Positions 1-8,116 are shown, numbered from the stretch's first letter. The stretch: 64,000 nt of DNA from Lewinellaceae bacterium (GCA_020636045.1 JACJYP010000003.1:434001-498000); one strand, 5' to 3'. The notes: a model not told the origin generated them from the letters alone. Made by a program: numbers and translations.

Positions 1-527
1 TTTAATGCTTCATCATATATTTTTATACCAGTGAATAATATTTCATGGTGTAGCAAATTGTTTTTTTCTTCCTCAATTTCATCATTAATTGTTTCAAGAG
101 CCTTTCTAAGTTTAACCAATATGCTCAAATAAAGCGTGTTTACCCCGTATTTATAAATGCCTTCTTTATCAGTACTTACGTCGCTCATTTCTGAATTTAT
201 AATATTAAATGCAAATTTTTCAATATATTTTTCTTTGCCCAATCTACTCAAAACAATCGAATAGGACTCTGCGGATAAATTGTGTAAAAACTGATTTCTT
301 ATTTCCATTAAAGTTAACAATTCTGTATATGTGGGCTTATCAATCCTTTCTAAATCATATAAAAAATCAACTTTTGTTTTAAATGAAATTGAACTGCTCT
401 TATGCCCAAGCGTCTTTGGGTCGTCACTTTTTATCCTAAACAATCTCATTAACATCCTATTTAGCATATCCTCTAAAACCAGCGCCATTTGCATGACTTC
501 TAATCTTACTTCGTTATTAATATCCAT
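1..527 (-). CDS. HEPN/MltR-like hypothetical protein, C-terminus cut by window edge
   Basis: An open frame of at least 175 residues starts at the ATG read from 527 to 525 and runs off the left edge without a stop. It is predicted all-helical. The most telling feature is I-R-N-Q-F-L-H at about residues 91-97, an R-x4-H pattern like that of HEPN-type RNase domains and of the MltR/mannitol repressor family, preceded by a conserved-looking K-T-L-G-H-K-S-S stretch. The coding sequence is very AT-rich compared with the rest of the window, and so is its neighbour at 749-1366, which suggests both were acquired. No function can be assigned: HEPN-like folds include toxins and RNA-binding or structural proteins. 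Family placement is by motif only. Confidence 0.6.
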   Translation of the reverse strand, partial: MDINNEVRLEVMQMALVLEDMLNRMLMRLFRIKSDDPKTLGHKSSSISFKTKVDFLYDLERIDKPTYTELLTLMEIRNQFLHNLSAESYSIVLSRLGKEKYIEKFAFNIINSEMSDVSTDKEGIYKYGVNTLYLSILVKLRKALETINDEIEEEKNNLLHHEILFTGIKIYDEAL

Positions 528-705
528 AAGTTATGGTTGATCTTAATGGTTTTGTTCATTTGCGTAGGAAAATATGCTTCCATATGAGTCTGCTGCTCGT
601 CGTCATCCAGCGTTGTCTGTGGCTGGTCAAAAGAAACGGGTGCTGAGCAATTAAGCATACTGCTATAACACTGTGCAGCACTAGAGGCTTGCAGGATTGG
701 GATTT

Positions 706-721
706 CAGGTTTTGAAACCTG
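706..721 (-). terminator. hairpin downstream of the zinc-finger gene
   Basis: Perfect inverted repeat CAGGTTT-TG-AAACCTG, 28 bp beyond the stop of the minus-strand gene at 749-1366. There is no clear T-tract, so a terminator role is only a guess. Nothing else is seen in the 528-748 spacer, whose short ORFs lack any recognisable protein pattern. Confidence 0.3.
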
Positions 722-748
722 GGAAACGAATAGTTCGCACAAGCGGCG

Positions 749-1366
749 TTAATGATATCCTTTCCCATTACAAATAAAACATTGTATTTCACATGCCATA
801 TTACACCGTGCGCAGCCTTTAGGGTAGCCGTTCCTTATCGCAGTACCAGTGCCTTGGCATGTAGGACAAAGAATACTTCCACGTCCCCAGCAACGACTGC
901 ATGTACGTCTATTTTGTCTATTAGAACTCTGACCTCCAGTTTGGGATTGATCTATGTGTTTTCTATCGCTGACTTTTTTATGAAGTTCATTTTTTTTGCG
1001 CTCACATAGTTTCCTATCTAACATGTAAACATCAATTACGGCTTGATATGTTGAAAATGACACAACAGCGCTATTCGTTTTCATATTTTTAACTTCATTA
1101 AAAAGTTGGTCAACTAAAAGAAGTGAAGCATCTAATATTTGCAGATAACCAACAATGTTTATATCGTTTTTTAATATTAAATATTCATAGTATTCTTTTA
1201 TATGGGACAATGCTGAGTGACAAATTGATAACCGGTTAAATGAATCTGTCTCTGAAAAAAAACTATCAACAAGAATCTGTATGCCACTTTTAAAGTCGGT
1301 GTTATTAGTTAATATTTTATATAAAATGGACTTAAATTGATCTAATTTTACCATGGTTATAATCAT
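749..1366 (-). CDS. hypothetical protein with C-terminal DnaJ-type zinc-finger module
   Basis: A 205-residue protein. Residues 1-150 are probably helical and match nothing I recognise. The last 50 residues hold four cysteine motifs of the CxxCxGxG type used by the DnaJ zinc-binding domain: CSRCWGRG, CPTCQGTG, a degenerate CARCNMAC and CFICNGKG. There is no J domain. The module probably binds zinc and may mediate protein contacts or redox chemistry. Start: ATG at 1366; a second ATG lies four codons on. A near-consensus -7 box (TACATTTT, 1377-1370 on this strand) sits directly before the first ATG. The gene is AT-rich like 1-527. Confidence 0.65.
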   Translation of the reverse strand: MIITMVKLDQFKSILYKILTNNTDFKSGIQILVDSFFSETDSFNRLSICHSALSHIKEYYEYLILKNDINIVGYLQILDASLLLVDQLFNEVKNMKTNSAVVSFSTYQAVIDVYMLDRKLCERKKNELHKKVSDRKHIDQSQTGGQSSNRQNRRTCSRCWGRGSILCPTCQGTGTAIRNGYPKGCARCNMACEIQCFICNGKGYH

Positions 1367-1369
1367 TTT

Positions 1370-1404
1370 AAAATGTAAATGAAAAATTTGTCCGTTTTAA
1401 ACGG
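1370..1404 (-). promoter_or_regulatory. possible promoter and operator of the zinc-finger gene
   Basis: On the minus strand TACATTTT (1377-1370) matches the Bacteroidota -7 element TAnnTTTG at seven of eight positions. Just upstream lies the palindrome CCGTTT-T-AAACGG (1392-1404), a plausible operator. No -33 box is evident. Confidence 0.3.
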
Positions 1405-2022
1405 TGATATTAAATTGTTGAAAATTTAGCGTCATTAGGATTTTAGTTCTCATTTATATTGTTTGATATTTTCAATAAACTAGAGGATAGGGCATTGGAA
1501 TTCGTCAAATTTGGGGTAGAGGTTGATTGCCTTTTTGCGTATAAGCTTCCATCATTCCCATTAAGTCTGAGACCAGAACTGGACTAAAAAATCAAATGAA
1601 AGGAGGATACTCTGAGAAATCCCTTGAGTCATACTATCCCCTTCCGTGCTTATCTGGATGCTCTTTGGCAGTTTCCATTTCAAGCATTGAAAAAACCACA
1701 ACGTTACTTTCGCAGACTCAGTCGGGTCTTTACGCTTCGTCGTTCGCTTTATCTGGTACGTGTTATTATGGCTCAATATTACACTTCTCAAAACAATATT
1801 ATCTGTTGACCTCGATCAATTTTTTGACTGGCTTGGCACCGGCGAATTTTTGATGACAAAAAAATGCCCTTGTGTAGACGCGGCAAAAGATACTGCCGAG
1901 ATTTTTCTATGATTTTTCCGATTTTTGGTTGCTGTATTTTATCAGTATTTCAATGCCTATCGCTGCAAGAGGTATTGATCGGATGAACCTGAACAAAATC
2001 ACCACAGGTTTACCCCCCCCAA
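1405..2022. other. gene-poor AT-rich spacer
   Basis: About 620 bp without a convincing gene. A 65-codon open stretch on the plus strand (about 1600-1809) is rich in aromatic and basic residues and could be debris of a transposase or other gene, but I cannot match it to any family. Base composition rises from AT-rich to the GC-rich background across this spacer, so it may mark the border of an acquired segment. Confidence 0.4.
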
Positions 2023-4530
2023 TCAATAAAACAACGCATTTGCAAACAACAGTTTCCCCTCTTCCCAAAAACTCCTGAACAGGGGGTTGTCGATAAAAAA
2101 GATCGCCTTGCCCTCGCCCATCTTCTGCGCCGTGGCGACGGGCGTCTTTTTCAGGTTGGGTTTTACCCGGCTGCCGATAAAGCCGTACGACTGGAAAGCG
2201 TCTTCCAGGTAAAGGGCCGCGGTGGCTTTTTCCGGCATCTGGAATGCCGATGGCGTCGTTTTCAGGGAGAAATAGTATTCGGACAGACCGAATGCAAGCG
2301 GGTGGGTGTCGTCGGTTTTGGCCCGCACGACGGCTCCGGGCAACTGGTCGCTGATGCTTTCCCGTTCGCGCATCCGGTAGGGTTTCGGCAGGTTCGACGA
2401 GTCTTTCGGCGGTTCGGGCTTCATTTTCAGGTCGAAATGGTCCTTGTCGGCAAAAGCCTTCGCGCCGCCGTCGAAGGCGATCAGGCGGCCGCCGTCGCGT
2501 ATCCAGTCTTCTATGGCCTTCAGTTGTGTGTCGGAAAGGTTGTAGTTGCCGTTGGGGAAGATCAGCGTATTGTAGGCGCCCAGTTTTACCTTGTTCAGTT
2601 TATCCAGCGCCACGGCCGACAGGGGGTATTGCAACTCCCGCTCGAAGTAGAACCAGGTATGCCCGAACGAGTTTTCGTCCACCTCGTCGCCGTACACCAG
2701 CGCCACGTCGGGCCGGATGACGGGGGCGAAGGCTTCCGAGCCGAGGTCGTTGCCGCTGCCCGCGTATCCCGAAAAGATCGGGTGCAACGCCACGTTGTGG
2801 TTTTTGGCGGCGGCCAGCACGAAATCGTCGAGGTTGCCGCTCAGGCTGCGGTTGTCGGCCCGGTTGATGACGAAGGCGCCGGCGTCGAACTGCTGGTCGG
2901 CCATGGAAAAGGGCTTGGTGGAGGTACGCACCTTGACGCCTTTTTGCATCAGTTCGCCGAGGAAGGCGGCCTCCGCCAGCGAGCGGCGGTGAATGCACCA
3001 GGCATACGGCGAAGCGGCCAGTTTGACGACCGGCGCCTCGTAGGGCTCGTAACTTTTGCGCGGTTCGAGGCGCTCTTTCAGGGCGTATGCCTCGAGCCCG
3101 TAGGCAAAGGGCAGCGCCCAGGCGGTGATGTCGTAGGTCAGCGAATCGGAAAGATGCGGCTCGGGCTCGAACAATACTTCCACCAGCACGCCCCTCGGCT
3201 GATAGGCGCTGATCACCACGTCGTTGGGATTGATGGATACGCTGGTCTCTTTTCCGCTGGCATACTCGAAGGCCCTGACGCCCGACATGCCCGCCCCCAC
3301 GCGCCCGTAACGGATCATGTGCCGGTCGAGCAGGCGACATAGCCGGTTGATCTTGTTGGGGTCGTTGATATTGCGGAGCACAAAAGCCTTGTACTGCCCG
3401 GGCGGCGCGGAAGCGGCGCGGCTGAAGTAGTTGCGGAAATTATCGACGATCCTGGCGGCATTGCGGCTGCCCATTTCGATGGTGGACAGGCTGGTGGTGT
3501 AGTGGTGCAACATGCGGTCGCTCAGGGTGAGCGTATCGCCGAAACTGTTGATGATGCTGCGCCCCGCCGTCGAATGCCCCGCCTGTTCGTACGTCATGCC
3601 GATGGCGCCGCTGAACATCGGGTAGGTGTCGCCGTAGGAAGGGTATAGCAGGTCGAAGGTCTCTTTTGTGAAATACAGCCAGCCTTTTTCGTCGAAATAG
3701 TGCGCGTGGTTTTCGCCGATCTCCGTCTGAAAATTGCGCTGCCAGGTGTTGATGTAGTCGTGCATGGGCTCGGCGGCCGGCGCGAAGTAATAGGGGTTGT
3801 CGACAAATTGTTCGTGCAGGTCGGCGTGGATGTGCGGCATCCAGCGCTGGTAAATGGCGAGGCGTTGCTGCGACTCTACCTGCGTCGCCCAGGCCCAGTC
3901 GCGGTTGAGGTCGTAGTAGTAGTGGTTGGGGCGCCCGCCCGGCCAGGGCTCGTGGTGTTCGCGGCTGTCGGGGAGCGGATTTTTGATCAGGTTGGATACG
4001 CCGCGGTACCAGTGCGTGTAGCGGTCGTACCCGTCGGGGTTGAGCGAGGGATCTATGATGACCACGGTGTTTTTGAGCCAGCCGGCGATTTTTGGGTCTA
4101 TCTGTGTGGCCAGTTGGAAGGCCAGCAGCATGCTGCATTCCGAACCGGAGGGTTCGTTGCCGTGCACGCTCATGCTGAGCCAGACGATGGCGACCGGATT
4201 GGCGGTGCTGCCCTGCCCCTCGGCAAGCCCTGTGAGTTGCAGGTTGTTTTGTCTGATCTGCTCGAGGCGGGCCATGTTTTCCGGCGTGGAAAAAATGGCG
4301 ATCTGCAGGGGGCGCGCCTCGTTCGTCATGCCGTATTTTTCGAGGCGCATGGTGGCGGGCGCTTGCTCTGCCAGGTACTCGAAATAGGCATTGAGCATGT
4401 GGTGCGGCGTAAACTGCTCGCCGAGCCCATGCGGCAGGAACTGAAAGGGGCTTTTGGGCGTGGTTTGTGCAAAGGCGGGCGCAGACAGGCATATCAATGC
4501 CGGGAGCAATAGCGAACGTAGTCTGTTCAT
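2023..4530 (-). CDS. secreted M14-family zinc carboxypeptidase with C-terminal GATase-like domain
   Basis: An 835-residue protein with a clear Sec signal peptide (residues 1 to about 21, ending A-F-A-Q). The M14 peptidase domain occupies roughly residues 30-370. It has the zinc-binding H123-G-N-E126 in SVHGNEPSGSE, a probable third ligand H239 in HADLHEQ and a likely catalytic glutamate E315 in MTYEQAG. The C-terminal half (about 600-830) resembles the glutamine-amidotransferase-like domain often fused to large secreted M14 peptidases of Bacteroidota; no active site is visible there. Expected role: removal of C-terminal residues from peptides outside the cytoplasm, probably for nutrition. It ends 132 bp before the cytochrome gene and could be read through from it. 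Confidence 0.88.
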   Translation of the reverse strand: MNRLRSLLLPALICLSAPAFAQTTPKSPFQFLPHGLGEQFTPHHMLNAYFEYLAEQAPATMRLEKYGMTNEARPLQIAIFSTPENMARLEQIRQNNLQLTGLAEGQGSTANPVAIVWLSMSVHGNEPSGSECSMLLAFQLATQIDPKIAGWLKNTVVIIDPSLNPDGYDRYTHWYRGVSNLIKNPLPDSREHHEPWPGGRPNHYYYDLNRDWAWATQVESQQRLAIYQRWMPHIHADLHEQFVDNPYYFAPAAEPMHDYINTWQRNFQTEIGENHAHYFDEKGWLYFTKETFDLLYPSYGDTYPMFSGAIGMTYEQAGHSTAGRSIINSFGDTLTLSDRMLHHYTTSLSTIEMGSRNAARIVDNFRNYFSRAASAPPGQYKAFVLRNINDPNKINRLCRLLDRHMIRYGRVGAGMSGVRAFEYASGKETSVSINPNDVVISAYQPRGVLVEVLFEPEPHLSDSLTYDITAWALPFAYGLEAYALKERLEPRKSYEPYEAPVVKLAASPYAWCIHRRSLAEAAFLGELMQKGVKVRTSTKPFSMADQQFDAGAFVINRADNRSLSGNLDDFVLAAAKNHNVALHPIFSGYAGSGNDLGSEAFAPVIRPDVALVYGDEVDENSFGHTWFYFERELQYPLSAVALDKLNKVKLGAYNTLIFPNGNYNLSDTQLKAIEDWIRDGGRLIAFDGGAKAFADKDHFDLKMKPEPPKDSSNLPKPYRMRERESISDQLPGAVVRAKTDDTHPLAFGLSEYYFSLKTTPSAFQMPEKATAALYLEDAFQSYGFIGSRVKPNLKKTPVATAQKMGEGKAIFFIDNPLFRSFWEEGKLLFANALFY

Positions 4531-4662
4531 CCGGAAAAAGGTGCGTTGCGAGTAATGTTATGTGGCAAACTTCCGGGATTTTTCCGAAAAAAACGGCTAA
4601 ACCGCCCGCAGAAAACCCCGAACGGCGTACAATGTCCTTTCATTTGGGCCGCGGCCGATCTC

Positions 4663-6081
4663 TTAAAGCGTTTTCAGGTACTCGATCAGGGCTTTCCGGT
4701 CGTCGGCGCCGAGCACGTCCCCGAAGGTATGCCCCTGGTTGCGATAGCCGGCCAAAGTAGTATTGTAGGTATCCGCATCGGCCTGCGACGTTTCCACGCT
4801 GTATTTCCAGCCCACCTTTACCTTGTCATATTCCGCTTCCGTGTTGTCGAATGTGCGCTTCCAGTACGCGGGCCGCTGGGGGCTGTTCAGCAAGTCTTCC
4901 AGCGTGGGCACCGAGCCGTTGTGCAGGTAGGGCGCTGTGGCCCAGATGCCGTCGAGCGGCGGCGCCACATAACCGCTGTTGGGCAGCAGTTGTCCTTTGT
5001 GGTCGCCCAGGGCGTACCAGCTGCCGTTGTACCAGTTGTGGTATTCCGGGTAGCTCTGGTAGGTCTGCGACAACAGCGGGTCGGTGCCGACGGTCGACAG
5101 GTCGACCAGCAGGTTGGGATACTCCTCGTCGGGGATGTTGTATTTGCCGTGGCATTTGCTGCAATTTTTTTCAAACACCACCTGGCCGGCGGCCGCCAGC
5201 GCCTGATCGACAGGGTAGGGATAGGCCGGCGCCTCGAGGCTGCGGATCCAGGCCATGAGATCGGGAAATCGGTCGTCGGTACGGCGGGCTTCGGCGCTGT
5301 CGAGCAGGGTCAGCATGCCGGATGCCGAAGAAAGCCTGGCAAAGTCGCCGCGCCCCAGGCCGTTGTAGTACAGGGCGTGTTTTTTCTTCATCAGCCACCA
5401 GGCGGGCACATCGGTAGGCACGGCTTCGAGCGGCACGTTGAATTGCTGGTCGTCGATCCAGTGCAGGTCATCGGCATGGCGGTGGGCGGAAAGCGTGGCA
5501 AATATTTTGTCGGCGGGGTTGACGCCGCGGGTTTTGGTCAGGATATACGGCCCGATGGCCTGATAGGCGCGGCTGGCGGGGTAGTAAGCCTCCCATTCGG
5601 GCGAATTTTGCCCGTAAAACAACTGGACTGCCAGGTCGGCCTGCTGGAACGTGACAGCCTGATCGGTTGTATAATCGTAGGTATTGCTGCCGAGTCCCAC
5701 GACCACCTGCCCGTTGAGCCGTTCGGCGTGGCAGGTGAGGCAGGTCGGCGTCACCACCTTTACGCCGTTGGCGGCGGTGACCACGTTGAAGCGGTAGGAG
5801 ATGCCGTCGGCGTCACCCGTGCGCCCCAGGTCGTCGGGGCTGTTGCTACCGAACACCTGCTTGAACACCGGCAGGGGAATGCCGCTGCTGATAAAATCGC
5901 CGTAAATCAGATACTGGTAACCGGCCTGCGCGTCACCGTTGCGCTGCGGCGAAGGCTCCAGATAGGTGGTGCCTGCCGGCGTGCCGGGTTCGGGTTCGGT
6001 GTCCGACACTTCGTTGCGACAATTGGCGAGGATGATGAGCAGCACCAGCAGCAGACCGGAGATAAAGTGGGTCGTTTTCAT
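4663..6081 (-). CDS. di-haem c-type cytochrome, RoxA-like, lipoprotein
   Basis: A 472-residue exported protein. The N-terminus is a hydrophobic signal with Cys21 in a lipobox-like LANC, so an envelope lipoprotein is likely. There are two c-type haem sites, CLTCH at residues 114-118 and CSKCH at 307-311. The spacing, and the C-terminal pattern APYLHNGSVPTLEDLL, are typical of the rubber-oxygenase RoxA / di-haem cytochrome c peroxidase-related family. Possible roles are an oxygenase or peroxidase, or an electron acceptor for a periplasmic dehydrogenase. The GMC dehydrogenase operon lies 2.2 kb away and would need such an acceptor, but nothing shows a link. The substrate is unknown; a bacteroidotal member need not act on rubber. 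Confidence 0.85.
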   Translation of the reverse strand: MKTTHFISGLLLVLLIILANCRNEVSDTEPEPGTPAGTTYLEPSPQRNGDAQAGYQYLIYGDFISSGIPLPVFKQVFGSNSPDDLGRTGDADGISYRFNVVTAANGVKVVTPTCLTCHAERLNGQVVVGLGSNTYDYTTDQAVTFQQADLAVQLFYGQNSPEWEAYYPASRAYQAIGPYILTKTRGVNPADKIFATLSAHRHADDLHWIDDQQFNVPLEAVPTDVPAWWLMKKKHALYYNGLGRGDFARLSSASGMLTLLDSAEARRTDDRFPDLMAWIRSLEAPAYPYPVDQALAAAGQVVFEKNCSKCHGKYNIPDEEYPNLLVDLSTVGTDPLLSQTYQSYPEYHNWYNGSWYALGDHKGQLLPNSGYVAPPLDGIWATAPYLHNGSVPTLEDLLNSPQRPAYWKRTFDNTEAEYDKVKVGWKYSVETSQADADTYNTTLAGYRNQGHTFGDVLGADDRKALIEYLKTL

Positions 6082-6195
6082 GTTATTTCAGATTTGGCCG
6101 CGGAAAATAGGGAGTTTTGAGCCCTTTCTGCGGATATCCTGTGCGAATGGAGTATATACGACAAAATCCCGCGCTGTGGTTCGGATAACACGACA

Positions 6196-6226
6196 TTTCC
6201 TGCGTGGCAAAAACTATTTACATTTG
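6196..6226 (+). promoter_or_regulatory. Bacteroidota-type promoter
   Basis: TTTC (6196-6199), a 19-bp spacer, then a perfect -7 box TACATTTG (6219-6226). Predicted start of transcription is near 6230. The first convincing gene downstream begins at 6590, so the transcript would carry the 137-bp foldback element in its leader. Confidence 0.55.
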
Positions 6227-6304
6227 TGCTGTACGCTATAATATGAATCATCCAACATTTTTGAGTCTGCCCATATTTTTGATAAATTGGGTAGCAATAA
6301 AATC

Positions 6305-6441
6305 GGCCTTATGGAAATCCCGATTTTGCGTCATTGGAGGCAGATGAGAGCACCCATGTTTGAGCCCCGACGAAGGAGGGGCGAGTTTGGGTGCGAACCT
6401 GCCGGAAATGACAAGCAAAATTGCTGGATTTCCATAAAGCC
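6305..6441. repeat. 137-bp foldback (MITE/REP-like) element
   Basis: The two halves are near-complete inverted copies. Outer arms GGCCTTATGGAAATCC (6305-6320) and GGATTTCCATAAAGCC (6426-6441) pair at 15 of 16 positions. Inner blocks ATTTTGC, GTCATT, GGCAG, GCACCCA and CCCC are also mirrored in the same order, leaving a small loop around 6369-6377. It encodes nothing convincing. It could be a non-autonomous mobile element or a large structured RNA in the leader of the gene at 6590. Confidence 0.7.
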
Positions 6442-6481
6442 TTGACTTTTTTGGTACTTTTTGCGTCAAGGCAAAAAGTAC
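6439..6481. repeat. two overlapping, mutually exclusive hairpins
   Basis: GCCTTGAC (6439-6446) can pair with GTCAAGGC (6465-6472). Alternatively GTACTTTTTGC (6454-6464) pairs perfectly with GCAAAAAGTAC (6471-6481) around the loop GTCAAG. The pairings use the same bases, so only one can form. The block adjoins the foldback element and may be part of the same repeat unit. Confidence 0.55.
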
Positions 6482-6589
6482 GAAGTTGCTCATTTCCTGA
6501 CTGTTGCAACTACGGCGGGTATTCATATCTCCAATTTCTCAATTATGAAAATTCGAGATAACTCATATAAAACAAACCAGGCTCCTGCC

Positions 6590-7270
6590 ATGGAAAAACT
6601 GATCAACTCGGCCTTCGATTTCTTCGCCTACGCCCTGCCGGGCTTTTGCATTCTGGTGTCGTTTTTTATCGTCGATGGCGACCTGAACACCTCGCGCGAC
6701 TTTCTGAAACTGGCCGGCGAACTGAAGGTGGGCAGCGGCGTCGTGATGCTCGGCCTGGGTTATGCAGTGGGTTTTGCCGTCACGCCGCTGGGCAGGATGC
6801 TGTATAAATGGTTCTATAAAAGGGCTTTTTTTCGCTGGCTGGACCGCATCATGGCGGGGAAACTCAGCATCAACGAGAAAAACGAGATCGTCGATCCGCA
6901 GGGCGGGAAAATGTTTATTTCGGATAAATTTATCCTCGTGCGCGAGTTTTCCCCGCTCAATTTCAAATACATCGAATCCTGGAACGTGTACTCCCTCATG
7001 TCGCACAACATGGCTGTCGCCGGGATCGTGGCTTTTGCCCTGATTGTTTATAAAATTGTAGTCTGCCAGCCCGCGCATCAGTCATTCTGGATCGCCACGC
7101 TGGTCGTCACTGCGGTGCTGATCGTGTTGTTCATCTACAACGCCATCAAGTTCAACGTCTGGTCGGCCAACGATCAGAATTCTGCTATCAAAGTGTTGAA
7201 AATGAAGGAGCGGGCCGATAAACTGGATCAGCAGGAGCCGAAGAAAAAAGCGGCGAAAAATATCGTTTAG
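6590..7270 (+). CDS. integral membrane protein of unknown function (paralogue of 49926-50561)
   Basis: A 226-residue protein with two N-terminal hydrophobic segments (about residues 10-30 and 45-70), a central soluble stretch (about 75-140) and two further membrane segments (about 145-190). The start at 6590 was chosen over upstream ATGs (6461, 6545) because it aligns with the paralogue at 49926. Both begin with a short leader, then F/Y-D-F-F-A-F/Y and a Pro-Gly turn, and both have G-Y/F-x-V/A-G-F-A/V at the end of the second helix. The first 43 codons of the longer frame overlap the hairpin repeats and look non-coding. I recognise no domain. It ends in a lysine-rich tail (E-P-K-K-K-A-A-K). 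Confidence 0.75.
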   Translation: MEKLINSAFDFFAYALPGFCILVSFFIVDGDLNTSRDFLKLAGELKVGSGVVMLGLGYAVGFAVTPLGRMLYKWFYKRAFFRWLDRIMAGKLSINEKNEIVDPQGGKMFISDKFILVREFSPLNFKYIESWNVYSLMSHNMAVAGIVAFALIVYKIVVCQPAHQSFWIATLVVTAVLIVLFIYNAIKFNVWSANDQNSAIKVLKMKERADKLDQQEPKKKAAKNIV

Positions 7271-7466
7271 GGGTTTTCGGGCGGCACCTATTCATGTAGG
7301 TTTGGACTGCTTTTCTTAACACCCTTCGGGGCATTCGGGTGCCTCGCTTCGTTGCTGTTGACACGCTGTATATTTTCGGTTGTGATCGCCGCTGAAGGGG
7401 GGGCTGTTGGCCTCAATATAACAACGCATTATTTGGCTATCTGCATATTATACTCCAAGCCAGAGA

Positions 7467-7535
7467 TATTCCCGTTAGGGAATGCCTGTTTATAGAAAAC
7501 CCGTAATTTTTGGTACCAACCCCGTCAGGGGTTGC
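7467..7535. repeat. left REP arm of the RAYT element
   Basis: Two short hairpins in one unit: ATTCCC-GTTA-GGGAAT (7468-7483) and CAACCCC-GTCA-GGGGTTG (7517-7534). They are separated by a linker containing GCCTGTTTATAGAA. The unit recurs in opposite orientation at 8047-8116. Confidence 0.75.
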
Positions 7536-7544
7536 CTTCCCTAT

Positions 7545-7997
7545 TCAATCGAATAAATATTTTTCTTCAAAATCAACCCCGTATTTTTTCATAAACAACC
7601 GGTATTCTTCTTCAAAGGTGCGGTTGCTATGATGTTCTTCCTGATTGAAAATGTAATGGCAAATATTATCCAAATCGGCATGCGAACAAGTGAAACAGCC
7701 GAATCCCTCCTGCCATTCAAATTTGAACGGTGTCCATTTTTTTCCGGAAATGAACTCGGATGATTCGCGTTTTACGTCTCGTACTACATCTGACACCGCT
7801 ATATTCGGGCGAAAGCCGATCAGCATGTGTACATGATCGGGCATACAGTATACTGCGATCAATTTTTGACCGCGGCGTTTGACGACCTCCGTAATATACC
7901 GATGGATTTCTTCCCGGTGCCCGGCTGGAATGAGGGGCTCCCGGCGTTTCACCGCCCAAACACAATGGGCATACATTTGTGCATAGGTGTTTGCCAT
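7545..7997 (-). CDS. IS200-like / REP-associated tyrosine (Y1) transposase
   Basis: A 150-residue single-domain Y1 transposase. The HUH metal-binding motif is visible in MPDHVHMLIG (about residues 53-62). The probable nucleophile tyrosine is in CHYIFNQEEHH (about 111-121), followed by the F-x-E-E-Y and K-Y-L-F-D ending usual in bacteroidotal relatives. The family nicks single-stranded DNA next to palindromes. Here the gene lies between two inverted REP arms, favouring a RAYT over an ordinary IS200, which normally has one subterminal hairpin at each end. The frame is intact, so the enzyme may be functional. Confidence 0.9.
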   Translation of the reverse strand: MANTYAQMYAHCVWAVKRREPLIPAGHREEIHRYITEVVKRRGQKLIAVYCMPDHVHMLIGFRPNIAVSDVVRDVKRESSEFISGKKWTPFKFEWQEGFGCFTCSHADLDNICHYIFNQEEHHSNRTFEEEYRLFMKKYGVDFEEKYLFD

Positions 7998-8046
7998 GGT
8001 CAGGTATGTTGAAGTTACACGATCGAGGATAAAAGTAAGAAGAAGG

Positions 8047-8116
8047 AAACCCCTGCCGGGGTTGGAACCACAAAAAATAACATCGTTCTATAAACAGGCA
8101 TTCCCTCCGGGAATAG
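8047..8116. repeat. right REP arm of the RAYT element
   Basis: Inverted counterpart of 7467-7535: AACCCC-TGCC-GGGGTT (8048-8063), then TTCTATAAACAGGC, then ATTCCC-TCC-GGGAAT (8100-8114). The stems are conserved while the loops differ (GTCA versus TGCC, GTTA versus TCC), as expected for structure kept by selection or by transposase recognition. No gene is seen from here to 8326. Confidence 0.75.

Larger units (their letters stand above)
7467..8116. mobile_element. RAYT (REP-associated IS200-like) element
   Basis: A single Y1 transposase gene bracketed by inverted copies of a composite REP sequence, about 650 bp in all. This is the arrangement known for REP-associated tyrosine transposases (RAYTs), which act on REP/BIME palindromes. 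Nothing shows whether the element still moves. The outer limits are taken from where the two arms stop matching. Confidence 0.7.

Noticed and set aside
1596..1853. Plus-strand ORF(s) in the AT-rich spacer
   Set aside because: Short, with overlapping frames of equal length and no homology I recognise; mentioned only as possible gene debris.
2302..3342. Long plus-strand ORF opposite the M14 peptidase
   Set aside because: Antisense shadow of GC-rich coding DNA; the minus-strand frame has signal peptide and zinc motifs.
4546..6120. 524-codon plus-strand ORF opposite the cytochrome gene
   Set aside because: The opposite strand encodes two CxxCH haem sites and a lipobox; this frame has no recognisable domain.
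6243..6347. 34-codon ORF directly behind the promoter at 6196-6226
   Set aside because: It runs into the foldback element and has no protein-like pattern.
6461..6589. Upstream extension of the membrane-protein gene
   Set aside because: Overlaps the hairpin repeats, and the paralogue at 49926 aligns only from 6590.
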